This document shows, one piece after another, positions 1 through 6,645 of a stretch of 15,540 nucleotides of DNA. Under the pieces are notes generated by a model. It saw only the letters and a list, made by a program, of their open reading frames with translations, had not been told where the DNA came from and ran no database searches. The first letter of the stretch is position 1. Each line of letters starts with the position of its first letter. Origin of the DNA: an uncultured Chloroflexota bacterium (GTDB lineage: Bacteria; Chloroflexota; Limnocylindria; Limnocylindrales; CSP1-4); assembly GCA_903928275.1 (NCBI GenBank), contig CAIYQJ010000068.1, forward strand, positions 1-15,540, given 5' to 3'. A program made the translations under genes and the position numbers.

Positions 1-1439
1 AGCATGAACAGGACGAAGATGAACGCCACCCAGAGGGTGGCGACGATCCCGACCGGCTTGCTCCAGCGCCCGAGCTGCCACGGGCCCGGCTGGAACTTGC
101 TGCCGGCCAGGAGGCGGAGGGTCACCGGCGCGACGTACGCGACGTAGAGGCCCACGACGGCGATCGAGGTCACCGCGAAGTACGCGACCGAGCTCCAGAG
201 GTAGGGCAACCCGAGGACGAACGCCCCGGCCGCCGCGAGCCAGATGGAGTTGGTGGGGGTCCGCGTGCGCTTGTTGATCCGGTGCCAGAAGCGGCTGCCG
301 GGGACCGCGCCGTCCCGACTGAACGCGTAGATCATCCGCGAGTTCGCGGTGACCGACGACATGCCGCAGTAGAACTGGGCGCCCATGACGATGAAGAGGA
401 CGATGAGCCCGCCGGTCTGGCCCACCGCGTCGATCCAGATCTGCACCGGCGGCACGCCCGTCGGCGACTGGAGCGCGTGCGTGTAGCCGTTGACGAGCGT
501 GGTGGGGGTCGTGGCGTCGGGGAAGATCTTGTCGGGCGTGATCCCGACGTTCATCGCCACGAGGAGGATGAACCCGAAGATGACGGAGATGATCACCGAC
601 CAGTAGATCCCGCGCGGGGCGGCCTCGGCGGCGTTGTGGGTCTCCTCGGACATGTGTGCCGACGCGTCGAAGCCGGTCAGCGTGTACTGGGCGTTCAGGA
701 GCCCGATGAGCATGACGTAGAGCGGGATGCCGAGGAGGATCGGGCCCGGCCAGGGGTTGCTGGCCGTGTCGCCGGTGTTGTCGACGAAGGTCGTGAAGAC
801 CGTGCCGAGGTCCGTTCGCGTGTGCTGGTTGAGGAGCACGCAGACCACGACGATCACGCCGACGCCCACGAGGTGCCACCAGACGGACACGTCGTTGAGG
901 AGCGTGACGAGGCGGATGCCGAACGTGTTCAGGAGCGCGTGGATGACGAGCACGATCCCGTAGATGAGGACGACGTGCGGGGGGTCGGTCGGGTAGCCGA
1001 AGACCAGGTTGAGGAACGCCGTCGTGAAGAGCGCGAGCCCGAAGTCGATGCCGGCGGTGACGGCCACCTGGCCCACGAGGTTGAACCAGCCGACGAACCA
1101 GCTCCAGCGGGGGCCGCTGCGGCCGCCCTCCTCGGCGAGCTTCGCCGCCCAGTAGTAGAGGCCGCCGGCCGTCGGGTAGCTCGACGCGACCTCCGCCATC
1201 CCCAGCGCCACGATGATGACGAACACGCCGACGAACAGCCAGCCGAGTGTCATGACGGCCGGGCCGCCCGTGTTCATCGCGAACCCGAAGAGCGTCAGGC
1301 AGCCCGACAGGATCGAGATGATCGTGAAGGAGACGGCGAAGTTCGAGAAGGTCCGCATCCCCCGGCGGAGCTCCTGGGCGTACCCCAGCTCGTGGAGTCT
1401 CTGCACGTCCTTGTTCGGGGGCGGCGATGAACCGGACAT
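1..1439 (-). CDS. APC superfamily amino acid/amine permease (partial, C-terminus outside window)
   Basis: This is an integral-membrane secondary transporter, probably importing an amino acid, amine or choline-like substrate. About 479 residues are visible from ATG 1439, and the frame stays open to the window edge. An N-terminal cytoplasmic stretch contains LHELGYAQELRRGM (15-28), typical of the amino acid/choline transporter branch of APC. About eleven hydrophobic segments follow (roughly 31-53, 61-83, 113-140, 155-172, 185-203, 235-255, 279-298, 342-362, 398-415, 418-440 and from 462 on). The TM2/TM3 loop has SSYPTAGGLYYW (87-98), and the loop after TM6 has SEETHNAAEAAPRGI (264-278); both are conserved in this branch. 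An excellent ribosome binding site supports the start. It is transcribed divergently from a glutamine-synthetase-like ligase, which suggests uptake of the amine or amino acid that enzyme acts on. The substrate itself cannot be read from sequence. Confidence 0.93.
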   Translation of the reverse strand, partial: MSGSSPPPNKDVQRLHELGYAQELRRGMRTFSNFAVSFTIISILSGCLTLFGFAMNTGGPAVMTLGWLFVGVFVIIVALGMAEVASSYPTAGGLYYWAAKLAEEGGRSGPRWSWFVGWFNLVGQVAVTAGIDFGLALFTTAFLNLVFGYPTDPPHVVLIYGIVLVIHALLNTFGIRLVTLLNDVSVWWHLVGVGVIVVVCVLLNQHTRTDLGTVFTTFVDNTGDTASNPWPGPILLGIPLYVMLIGLLNAQYTLTGFDASAHMSEETHNAAEAAPRGIYWSVIISVIFGFILLVAMNVGITPDKIFPDATTPTTLVNGYTHALQSPTGVPPVQIWIDAVGQTGGLIVLFIVMGAQFYCGMSSVTANSRMIYAFSRDGAVPGSRFWHRINKRTRTPTNSIWLAAAGAFVLGLPYLWSSVAYFAVTSIAVVGLYVAYVAPVTLRLLAGSKFQPGPWQLGRWSKPVGIVATLWVAFIFVLFM

Positions 1440-1449
1440 CGGGACGCGT

Positions 1450-1458
1450 ACCTCCTCC
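1450..1458 (-). promoter_or_regulatory. Strong Shine-Dalgarno of the permease gene
   Basis: On the minus strand the sequence is GGAGGAGGT, a near-perfect anti-16S match, lying 10 nt before the ATG at 1439. It fixes the permease start. Confidence 0.8.
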
Positions 1459-1493
1459 AGTGGGTCGCACACGGGGGTGCGCGGGTGGCGCAC

Positions 1494-1524
1494 ATTCTTG
1501 CCGATTCGGACGCGCAGGTGTCAA
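1494..1524 (-). promoter_or_regulatory. Candidate sigma70-type promoter for the permease
   Basis: On the minus strand a perfect TTGACA (1519-1524) is followed, after a 19-nt spacer, by AAGAAT (1494-1499; four of six matches to TATAAT). It sits 55 nt upstream of the permease ATG. A perfect -35 hexamer is notable in such GC-rich DNA, but the spacer is long and the -10 is weak, so this remains a prediction. Confidence 0.4.
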
Positions 1525-1606
1525 CGGCCCGTCACGGATCTCGCGACGCCGAGCGCCCATGCGGCGATGCGCGCGAGGTGGGCGGGGTCGCCGCACGCGG
1601 CAACGC

Positions 1607-1636
1607 AAGACAGCGGCCTGCCCGTACCCGTACCAT
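1607..1636 (+). promoter_or_regulatory. Weak candidate promoter for the glutamine-synthetase-like gene
   Basis: AAGACA (1607-1612) and TACCAT (1631-1636) are separated by 18 nt and each match four of six consensus bases. They lie about 65 nt before the ATG at 1703, in the 263-bp divergent intergenic region. The call is low confidence because such matches are not rare. Confidence 0.22.
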
Positions 1637-1702
1637 CCCATCCGTCCACTCGCCGGACGACGTGGGGCCGACCGGCACCGCAGCCACGATGGAGACCCAG
1701 TC

Positions 1703-3127
1703 ATGGCGAACGATCACACCGCCGCCGCGCACGAGGCACACGGGTCCGCGCACTCGGCCAGGCACCCGCAGCTCGTGGAGCTGGAGCGCCTCTTCCGCGA
1801 GGGGTCCATCGAGACGCTCATCGTCGGCTTCGCCGACATGCAGGGCCGGCTCATGGGCAAGCGCGTGACGTCCGAAGCGTTCCTCGGCGGCGTCATCGAC
1901 CACGGCATCCACTTCTGTACGTACCTGCTCGGCACGGACATGGAGATGAACACGCCGGACGGTTTCGCCCTCATGAACTGGGAGACCGGGTACGGCGACT
2001 GGATCGCCGACCCGATCTGGTCCACCCTGCGGGTCCTCCCCTGGCTCGAGAAGACGGCGTTCGTCCTCGGCGAGACGATCGACGGCGAGACGGGCGTGGA
2101 GATCCCGATCGCGCCGCGGACGATCCTCAAGCGCCAGGTGGCGTCGGCGCTCGACGCCGGGTTCGTCGTGAAGGCGGGCTCGGAGTTCGAGTACTACCTC
2201 CTCACCGACCAGTGGGACGACCTCCATCGGCGCGGCTGGCCGGTGCCGGCCACGTTCGGCTACTACAACGAGGACTACCACCTCCTCCAGGCCACGAAGG
2301 CGGAGCCGTACCACGGGAAGCTCCGCAAGCTCATGTCCGAGGCGCGCATCCCCATCGAGTTCAGCAAGGGCGAGGCGGCGCCGGGGCAGCACGAGGTGAA
2401 CATCCGGTATGACGAGGTCCTCGAGTCCGCCGACCGGAGCGTGATCTTCAAGCACGGCGCCAAGGAGATCGCGTACCTCAACGGCTACGGGCTGACGTTC
2501 ATGGCGAAACCGGACCACCGCTGGACCGGCTCGTCCGGCCACCTCCACATGAGCCTCTGGAACGCGGACGGGACGGCGCCGCTGTTCCACGACCCGGCGG
2601 CCGAGCCCTACGGCATGTCGCAGCTCATGCGCTGGTTCGTCGGCGGGATGATGAAGCTCTCCCGCGAGCTCGCGATCTTCCTCGCCCCGAACGTCAACAG
2701 CTACAAGCGGTTCGCCGCGCTGTCCTGGGCGCCGGTGAACGTCGTGTGGGGTCGCGACAACCGGACGACGGGGTTCCGCGTGGTGGGCAACGGGCCCGCG
2801 CTGCACGTCGAGGACCGGTTCCCGGGCGCCGACATGAATGCATACCTGACGTACGCGGCGGCCGTGGGCGCCGGCCTGTGGGGGATCCGCCACCAGGTGG
2901 AGATCCCGGCCGAGCACAAGGGCAACGGCTACGTGGCCACCGGCTGCGAGCGGATGCCGCGCTCGCTGTACGACGCCATCGAGGCGCTCGAGCGGTCAGA
3001 GGCGGCCGTCGAGATCTTCGGCCGGGACGTGGTGGACCACTACCTCAACATGGCGCACGTGGAGCAGAACGCGTACGACCAGGTGGTGACGGCGTGGGAG
3101 CGCGAGCGCTACCTCGAGCGCGTGTGA
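1703..3127 (+). CDS. Glutamine synthetase-fold ligase, probable gamma-glutamyl-amine/polyamine synthetase
   Basis: This ATP-dependent ligase of 474 residues should join glutamate (gamma-carboxyl) to an amine in the cytoplasm. The start is ATG 1703, with GGAG 8 nt upstream; the frame is open further 5', but that part is not GS-like. GS landmarks are in order: metal-ligand GSEFEY (E161, E163), GEAAPGQHE (E224, E231), SGHLHMS (H280, H282), NSYKRF (332-337), the arginines of DNRTTGFRV (R354, R359), and HVEDRFPGADMN (E370, R372). At the place of the E. coli GS flap glutamate E327 (GYEAP) it has SWAP, so Trp342 replaces the residue that deprotonates ammonium. That, the divergent APC permease, and the lack of an adenylylation-type Tyr region argue for amine catabolism of the PuuA/GlnA4 type rather than ammonia assimilation. 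The exact amine is unknown. Confidence 0.9.
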   Translation: MANDHTAAAHEAHGSAHSARHPQLVELERLFREGSIETLIVGFADMQGRLMGKRVTSEAFLGGVIDHGIHFCTYLLGTDMEMNTPDGFALMNWETGYGDWIADPIWSTLRVLPWLEKTAFVLGETIDGETGVEIPIAPRTILKRQVASALDAGFVVKAGSEFEYYLLTDQWDDLHRRGWPVPATFGYYNEDYHLLQATKAEPYHGKLRKLMSEARIPIEFSKGEAAPGQHEVNIRYDEVLESADRSVIFKHGAKEIAYLNGYGLTFMAKPDHRWTGSSGHLHMSLWNADGTAPLFHDPAAEPYGMSQLMRWFVGGMMKLSRELAIFLAPNVNSYKRFAALSWAPVNVVWGRDNRTTGFRVVGNGPALHVEDRFPGADMNAYLTYAAAVGAGLWGIRHQVEIPAEHKGNGYVATGCERMPRSLYDAIEALERSEAAVEIFGRDVVDHYLNMAHVEQNAYDQVVTAWERERYLERV

Positions 3128-3176
3128 CCGCGCTGCCGCGGCTCACGGCTCCAAGCGACAGCCCGGAGCGACCACG

Positions 3177-3815
3177 ATGAGCGAGACGCCGGGCGATCGG
3201 CACGGCGGCCGGTCCGACGACGGGCGGATCGAGGCGGACCGCGAGGACGACGCGCCGCCCCGGCCCGGAGCACCGGAACGGTCCGGCATGCCCATGGGGC
3301 CGTGGGCGCACGTGTCCGGCCGATTCTCGCCTGCCCAGCGCTCGCTCATCATCGGCGGGGTCCTCGTGCTCGCGTCGCTCGTCGTCTTCAAGCTCGTGAG
3401 CCCCACGCAGGTCGGCTACCGGAGCGCGAAGCCCGGCGATTGCCTGGTAGGGAGCGACGCGATCGCGGCCGCGGCCCGGCCGGGCGTCGTCCGGACCGTG
3501 TCGGGGTCGCCCGCGGCGGAGATCGCCGGGTGCGACCAGCCGCACATCCAGGAGGTCATGGGGCAGGTCGTGCTGCCCGGCGACCGCGGCGTCCCATACC
3601 CGGTCGACGGGGCGCCCGCGGCGGCGATCACCGGATGCACCGCGCTCTTCGCGACGTACGTGGGGCGCCCGCTCGACGGCTCGAGCCTCGGCGCGACGGC
3701 CTTCTACCCGGAGCGCGCCGAGTGGGAGAACCAGTTCGAGCGCCGGGTCGTCTGCGTCGTCACCGTCCCGGGGCCCGGCGCGTCGACCGGGTCGGTGAAG
3801 GGCTCCGGGCGCTAG
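3177..3815 (+). CDS. Single-pass membrane protein with Septum_form-like extracytoplasmic domain
   Basis: The product has 212 residues, starting at ATG 3177 with GGAG (3165-3168) 8 nt upstream. It begins 49 bp after the ligase gene and may be cotranscribed with it. Residues 1-50 are hydrophilic and rich in Asp, Arg, Pro and Gly. Residues 56-74 form one transmembrane helix, giving a type II anchor with the C-terminus outside. The external domain (about 78-197) has GDCL (C89), GCDQPHIQEV (C119), GCTALFATYVG (C154), ATAFYPERAEW and RRVVCVV (C193). This Cys/His/Trp pattern matches the Septum_form family seen in high-GC Gram-positive-type genomes; the four cysteines could make two disulfides. The family name comes from a proposed link to septum formation, so the role is only inferred. 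Nothing ties it to the neighbouring ligase. Confidence 0.75.
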   Translation: MSETPGDRHGGRSDDGRIEADREDDAPPRPGAPERSGMPMGPWAHVSGRFSPAQRSLIIGGVLVLASLVVFKLVSPTQVGYRSAKPGDCLVGSDAIAAAARPGVVRTVSGSPAAEIAGCDQPHIQEVMGQVVLPGDRGVPYPVDGAPAAAITGCTALFATYVGRPLDGSSLGATAFYPERAEWENQFERRVVCVVTVPGPGASTGSVKGSGR

Positions 3816-3881
3816 GGCGGTAGCCGGGGTCGGGTCGCCCGCGGACGGTCCGGGCGCTGACGCCGCGGCCACGGCCCGCGG

Positions 3882-3909
3882 CCTGCTGCCTGCTGCCTGC
3901 TGCCTGCTG
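3882..3909. repeat. 7-bp tandem repeat, four copies
   Basis: Four perfect consecutive copies of CCTGCTG, flanked by GC-rich sequence. It lies in noncoding DNA and is a likely replication-slippage site. Confidence 0.9.
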
Positions 3910-3956
3910 CCGACGACGGTCCGGGCGCCAGCGCCGCGGCCGCAGTCATCGCCGTC

Positions 3957-4166
3957 GAGGCCGACCGCGCGGCCGCCGAGCACCGGATATCGCCCGGGAC
4001 GCTGGTATGGCGACGGCGCCGCGGCCGAGGCCGACCGCGCGGCCGCCGAGCACCGGATATCGCCCGGGACGCTGGTATGGCGACGGCGCCGCGGCCGAGG
4101 CCGACCGCGCGGCCGCCGAGGCCCGGATATCGCCCGGGACGCTGGTATGGCGACGGCGCTGCGGCT
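3957..4166. repeat. 70-bp tandem repeat, three copies
   Basis: The units start at 3957, 4027 and 4097, each beginning GAGGCCGACCGCGCGGCCGC and containing GGATATCGCCCGGG and GCTGGTATGGCGACGGCG. Copies 1 and 2 are essentially identical. Copy 3 has GCCCGG in place of CACCGG and decays near its end (GCTGCGGCTGGAG). The near-identity suggests recent duplication. There are no unique spacers, so it is not a CRISPR. Confidence 0.93.
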
Positions 4167-4204
4167 GGAGGCGTCCGTCGCGCGGATGAGAGGCGGGCCA
4201 AGCC

Positions 4205-4990
4205 TCACGCATCGTCCCGGGCGATGGCTGGGTGCGGTGAGGCGTCGGGCGTCTGGTGAGCGAGCCGACGGACGCGGTGGGGCGTGGTGCCGGAGTGGAT
4301 AGCATCGCCCCGGACGATGGCTGGGAGGAAGAGCATCCCGGACGCGGGCACCCGCGGATCGCGGAGCCAGGATCGGAGATCGTCGCCGCGAAGCGGATAG
4401 GCGGCGCGCAGCACAGCGTCATGCCGGGCCGCGTGGCGACGGGCCGTCGAAGAGCCCGGCAGGATGAGGATCGACGCCGTCCCTACAGCGAGCCACCCGA
4501 ACCGCTCGTCCGCGATCCGCCGCGCCAGGCGCGCCTTCGTGTCGTGCCTGCGGAGCGTCTCCTCGATCGACACCAGCGCCGTCTTCACCTCGACGACGAG
4601 CAGGAGGCGGGCGGCCGGGTGCCAGCCGAGGAGGTCGATCGAACCGCGCTCGCCGTACACGGCGTACGAGACTTCGGCGCGCATCTCCCACCCGATCCGC
4701 GTGAGGTCCGCCACGGCGCGACCGACGAGTCCCGCGTGTGCCTCGTCGAGGAGCCTGTCCAGCTCGCCGCCCCGCCAGCGGACTGCTGGGTCCCACGCGG
4801 CATCCACGGCTCGGGCGACGGCGCGGACGGTGCGGACCTGGAACCCGTCGATGCGGCCGCGCTCGATGAGGGACACGGTCGACTGCGGCACGTTCGCGCG
4901 TCCGGCGACGTCGACCTGGCGGAGCCCCTGGCGCCGCCTGAGCGCACGGATCGACCGACCGAACCGCTCGTCCAGCATGGGGAGCACCAT
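4205..4990 (-). CDS. XRE-family HTH protein fused to a PD-(D/E)XK nuclease-like domain
   Basis: The product has 261 residues. Residues 9-64 form a Cro/C1-type helix-turn-helix (FGRSIRALRRRQGLRQVDVA, then NVPQSTVSLIERGRI). Residues about 85-175 read as a PD-(D/E)XK fold: E106 in EMRAEVSYAV, D119 in GERGSIDLLGW, then hydrophobic LLLVVEVKT with E134 and K136, and a following basic helix. This D-X14-E-X-K spacing after GS(I/V)D is the classic restriction-endonuclease-like active site. Known family members are usually labelled simply XRE regulators; DNA cleavage has to be inferred. The start is ATG 4990 or ATG 4978, neither with a clear Shine-Dalgarno. It is divergent from 5140-5736, with a perfect 22-bp palindrome between them that could be its own operator. 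The C-terminal tail repeats PAI-R-DA (223-230 and 254-261), which looks like a duplicated 3' end. Confidence 0.82.
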   Translation of the reverse strand: MVLPMLDERFGRSIRALRRRQGLRQVDVAGRANVPQSTVSLIERGRIDGFQVRTVRAVARAVDAAWDPAVRWRGGELDRLLDEAHAGLVGRAVADLTRIGWEMRAEVSYAVYGERGSIDLLGWHPAARLLLVVEVKTALVSIEETLRRHDTKARLARRIADERFGWLAVGTASILILPGSSTARRHAARHDAVLRAAYPLRGDDLRSWLRDPRVPASGMLFLPAIVRGDAIHSGTTPHRVRRLAHQTPDASPHPAIARDDA

Positions 4991-5056
4991 GGACGAGAGC
5001 GCTCACCCGCCGGTGATCGCCCGATCTTCCCCGGGTCTCCCCTCCCGGGCGCGAGC

Positions 5057-5078
5057 GGACCGGCCGGCCGGCCGGTCC
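5057..5078. promoter_or_regulatory. Perfect 22-bp palindrome, candidate operator
   Basis: GGACCGGCCGG is followed directly by its exact reverse complement, with no spacer. It lies in the 149-bp divergent gap between the HTH-nuclease and the small membrane protein. HTH dimers bind such sites, so autoregulation is plausible. The GGCC core is also low complexity, so chance or a restriction-site cluster is an alternative. Confidence 0.4.
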
Positions 5079-5139
5079 TGTGACTTCCGGCGTCTTGCGC
5101 CTCGGATGTCGGCCGCCAGAGTAGAGGCGTGGATCTGGA

Positions 5140-5736
5140 TTGGGGGGGGTCGGGGTGGCGGTCGTCGCCGGGCTGATCTGCGCCGTGCTGGCTCGGGTGA
5201 TGGTGCCTGGGCAGGAGCGTGCAGGTCCCGTGGGCCGGGACCTGCACGCGATGGCACTGCGGGGCGCCGGCGTCACCGACCCCACGTGGAAACCGCCGGC
5301 CGTGGTCGCCGACGACCCGACGTGGACGCCACCGGCGGTGCGACTGGACAGTCAAGGCCGCCGGACCGACGGCGAGGTCGGGTCGCGCTGGAGGCTCACG
5401 CGCCGGGCGTCGATCGTCATCCCCGAGCACGACCAGTTCGCGTTGTTCGCGCAGCTCGACCCTGCCGTTGTCGCCGACCGCTACACGTTGGAGGCCGGCA
5501 CCACCCTTCGCATCGAGAGCATCGACAACCCCGATGAAGACGCCTGGGCCAGAGATCTGGACATGGTGGCCTTCATCCAGTGGTACGAGGGATGGGACTC
5601 CTGGAGGATGCGCGTCGAGGACGGGTCGTCGGCCGGCATCCTGCTGATGGTCCCGACGCGCCTCGACGCCTGGAGCCGCTTCCCGTCCGACATCCGTCGC
5701 GCCTCCCTCACGCTCGAGCGCGTCGCCGAGGACTGA
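5140..5736 (+). CDS. Unrecognised small membrane-anchored protein
   Basis: The product has up to 198 residues and I do not recognise the family. Residues 4-21 are a single hydrophobic segment (VGVAVVAGLICAVLARV), either a signal anchor or an uncleaved signal, so residues 25-198 are probably outside the membrane. A short motif is duplicated: DPTWKPPAV (47-55) and DPTWTPPAV (59-67). After residue 88 the sequence is rich in charge and Trp, with alternating hydrophobics that suggest a beta-rich domain, and it ends at TGA 5734-5736. The start is uncertain: TTG 5140 is the longest in this frame and GTG 5155 is the alternative, with an eight-G run (5142-5149) between them that could serve as ribosome binding site. 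A GTG at 5129 would join this frame if the run had nine Gs. It is divergent from the HTH-nuclease. Confidence 0.7.
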   Translation: MGGVGVAVVAGLICAVLARVMVPGQERAGPVGRDLHAMALRGAGVTDPTWKPPAVVADDPTWTPPAVRLDSQGRRTDGEVGSRWRLTRRASIVIPEHDQFALFAQLDPAVVADRYTLEAGTTLRIESIDNPDEDAWARDLDMVAFIQWYEGWDSWRMRVEDGSSAGILLMVPTRLDAWSRFPSDIRRASLTLERVAED

Positions 5737-5782
5737 CCAGACCGGCCTCCGTTCGCTCCCGTGCGCCCGACCCGGGGCGCAC

Positions 5783-5905
5783 GCGGCATCGTCCGCCGCG
5801 GCGTCAGGACGAGGCGTCGGGCCGCGGCATCGTCCGCCGCGGTGTCAGGACGAGGCGTCGGGACGCGGCATCGTCCGCCGTGGCGTCAGGACGCGGTGGT
5901 CTCGC
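5783..5905. repeat. 41-bp tandem repeat, three copies, overlapping the menG 3' end
   Basis: The units start at 5783, 5824 and 5865 and share GCGGCATCGTCCGCCG and GCGTCAGGACG. The first two copies run on with AGGCGTCGGG; the third diverges after its GTCAGGACG, inside menG. The TCA in each copy reads TGA on the minus strand, and the copy at 5886-5888 is the menG stop codon. The repeat fills most of the 149-bp gap between the small membrane protein and menG and probably arose from the gene's end. Confidence 0.9.
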
Positions 5906-6632
5906 CATCCGCTGCCGATGCCGGGCCCGTCCGCGGCCGCGTGCCCGCGTGGAGCGTCACGATCCCGCCGCTCAGCGGGACCCAGCGCACGTCCTCGAGC
6001 CCGGACTCGCGCATGATCGCCGCGATCCGCTCGGGGTCCGGGTAGCCGCGCGTGCTCCGGATGAGGTACGCGTACGCGTCGCCCTGCCCCACGAGGCGGC
6101 CGATGATCGGCACGATCCGGTCGAACCACTGCTGGATGGCCCGGCCCAGCCGGCTGCTCGGCCGCGCGATCTCGAGGCAGACGACGCGACCACCCGGACG
6201 GACGACCCGCGTCATCTCGCGGAACCCGCGGCCGTAATCCACGAGGTTCCGCATCCCGAACGCGATCGTCGCCGCATCCACGGTGGCGTCGTCGAGGGGG
6301 AGGGCAAGCGCGTCGCCCACCACGAATGAGACGTTCAGGCCGCCGGCGCGCGTGGCCTGTGCGCGGGCGATCATCCCCGGCGAGAAGTCCACGCCGATCA
6401 CGTACCCCGAGGGGCCCACGCGCTTCGCGAGCGCGCGCGTCACCTTGCCGGTCCCGCACGCGACGTCGACGGCCGCCTTCCCGCGCGACAGCCGCGCCTC
6501 GCGCACCGCGCGTCGCCGCCAGCGCGGCTCCTGGAAGCCGCTGATCAGCTGGTTCATCAGGTCATAGACCGGGCTGATCCGGTCGAACATCTCGCGGACG
6601 TCGGCTGCGGGCGCAGCGTTCCCTTCGGGCAT
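5886..6632 (-). CDS. menG: Demethylmenaquinone methyltransferase
   Basis: This 248-residue class I SAM-dependent methyltransferase makes the last step of menaquinone synthesis, C-methylating demethylmenaquinone at the membrane. UbiE/MenG-family signatures are clear: FDRISPVYDLMNQLIS (16-31), SAM motif I VDVACGTGKVT (55-65), the acidic VDFSP (81-85), GDALALP (107-112), FGMRNLVDYGRGFREM (125-140), RPGGRVVCLE (145-154) and the C-terminal LSGGIVTLHAG (220-230). The start ATG 6632 has GAGGAG 7 nt upstream, and the upstream menE fusion ends 11 nt before it, so it is the last gene of the men operon. The final residues beyond about 232 are a short Ala/Thr/Gly tail that runs into the 41-bp tandem repeats. 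It may be called ubiE, but with the men operon here menaquinone is the expected product. Confidence 0.95.
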   Translation of the reverse strand: MPEGNAAPAADVREMFDRISPVYDLMNQLISGFQEPRWRRRAVREARLSRGKAAVDVACGTGKVTRALAKRVGPSGYVIGVDFSPGMIARAQATRAGGLNVSFVVGDALALPLDDATVDAATIAFGMRNLVDYGRGFREMTRVVRPGGRVVCLEIARPSSRLGRAIQQWFDRIVPIIGRLVGQGDAYAYLIRSTRGYPDPERIAAIMRESGLEDVRWVPLSGGIVTLHAGTRPRTGPASAADGETTAS

Positions 6633-6639
6633 GGATGGG

Positions 6640-6645
6640 CTCCTC
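6640..6645 (-). promoter_or_regulatory. Ribosome binding site of menG
   Basis: GAGGAG on the minus strand, 7 nt before the menG ATG. It overlaps the TGA of the preceding menE fusion (TGAGGAG), so ribosomes ending one gene are positioned to start the next. Confidence 0.7.

Larger units (their letters stand above)
3816..4204. other. Convergent intergenic region made of tandem repeats
   Basis: No gene is supported between the plus-strand membrane protein and the minus-strand HTH-nuclease. The region starts with two related 29-bp segments (3844-3872 and 3915-3943) that flank a 7-bp tandem tract, and continues with three 70-bp repeats. A GC-rich hairpin (GCCGCGG at 3862-3868 pairing with 3876-3882, 7-nt loop) lies 46 nt after the stop at 3815. 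It could act as a terminator, though it has no T tract. Open frames here rotate phase because 70 is not a multiple of three. Confidence 0.7.

Noticed and set aside
282..1430. Plus-strand open frame opposite the permease
   Set aside because: It is dominated by Asp, Glu, Arg, His and Val with no motif, while the minus strand reads as a clear multi-pass APC permease.
1427..1702. N-terminal extension of the glutamine-synthetase-like protein (92 residues upstream)
   Set aside because: The extension is Arg/Pro-rich, non-homologous, and crosses the promoter region. ATG 1703 has a proper Shine-Dalgarno and gives the usual family length.
3862..3882. Rho-independent terminator after the Septum_form-like gene
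   Set aside because: A GC-rich hairpin is present, but there is no following T tract and the surroundings are repeat-rich, so it is only noted within the intergenic region and not called as a terminator.
3957..4166. Possible CRISPR array
   Set aside because: The repeats are directly abutting, 70 bp long, with no unique spacers and no cas genes nearby; the same holds for the 41-bp repeats at 5783-5905.
3946..4422. Open frames translating the 70-bp repeats as a repetitive protein
   Set aside because: A 70-bp period shifts frame at each copy, and no start with a ribosome binding site or conserved domain is present.
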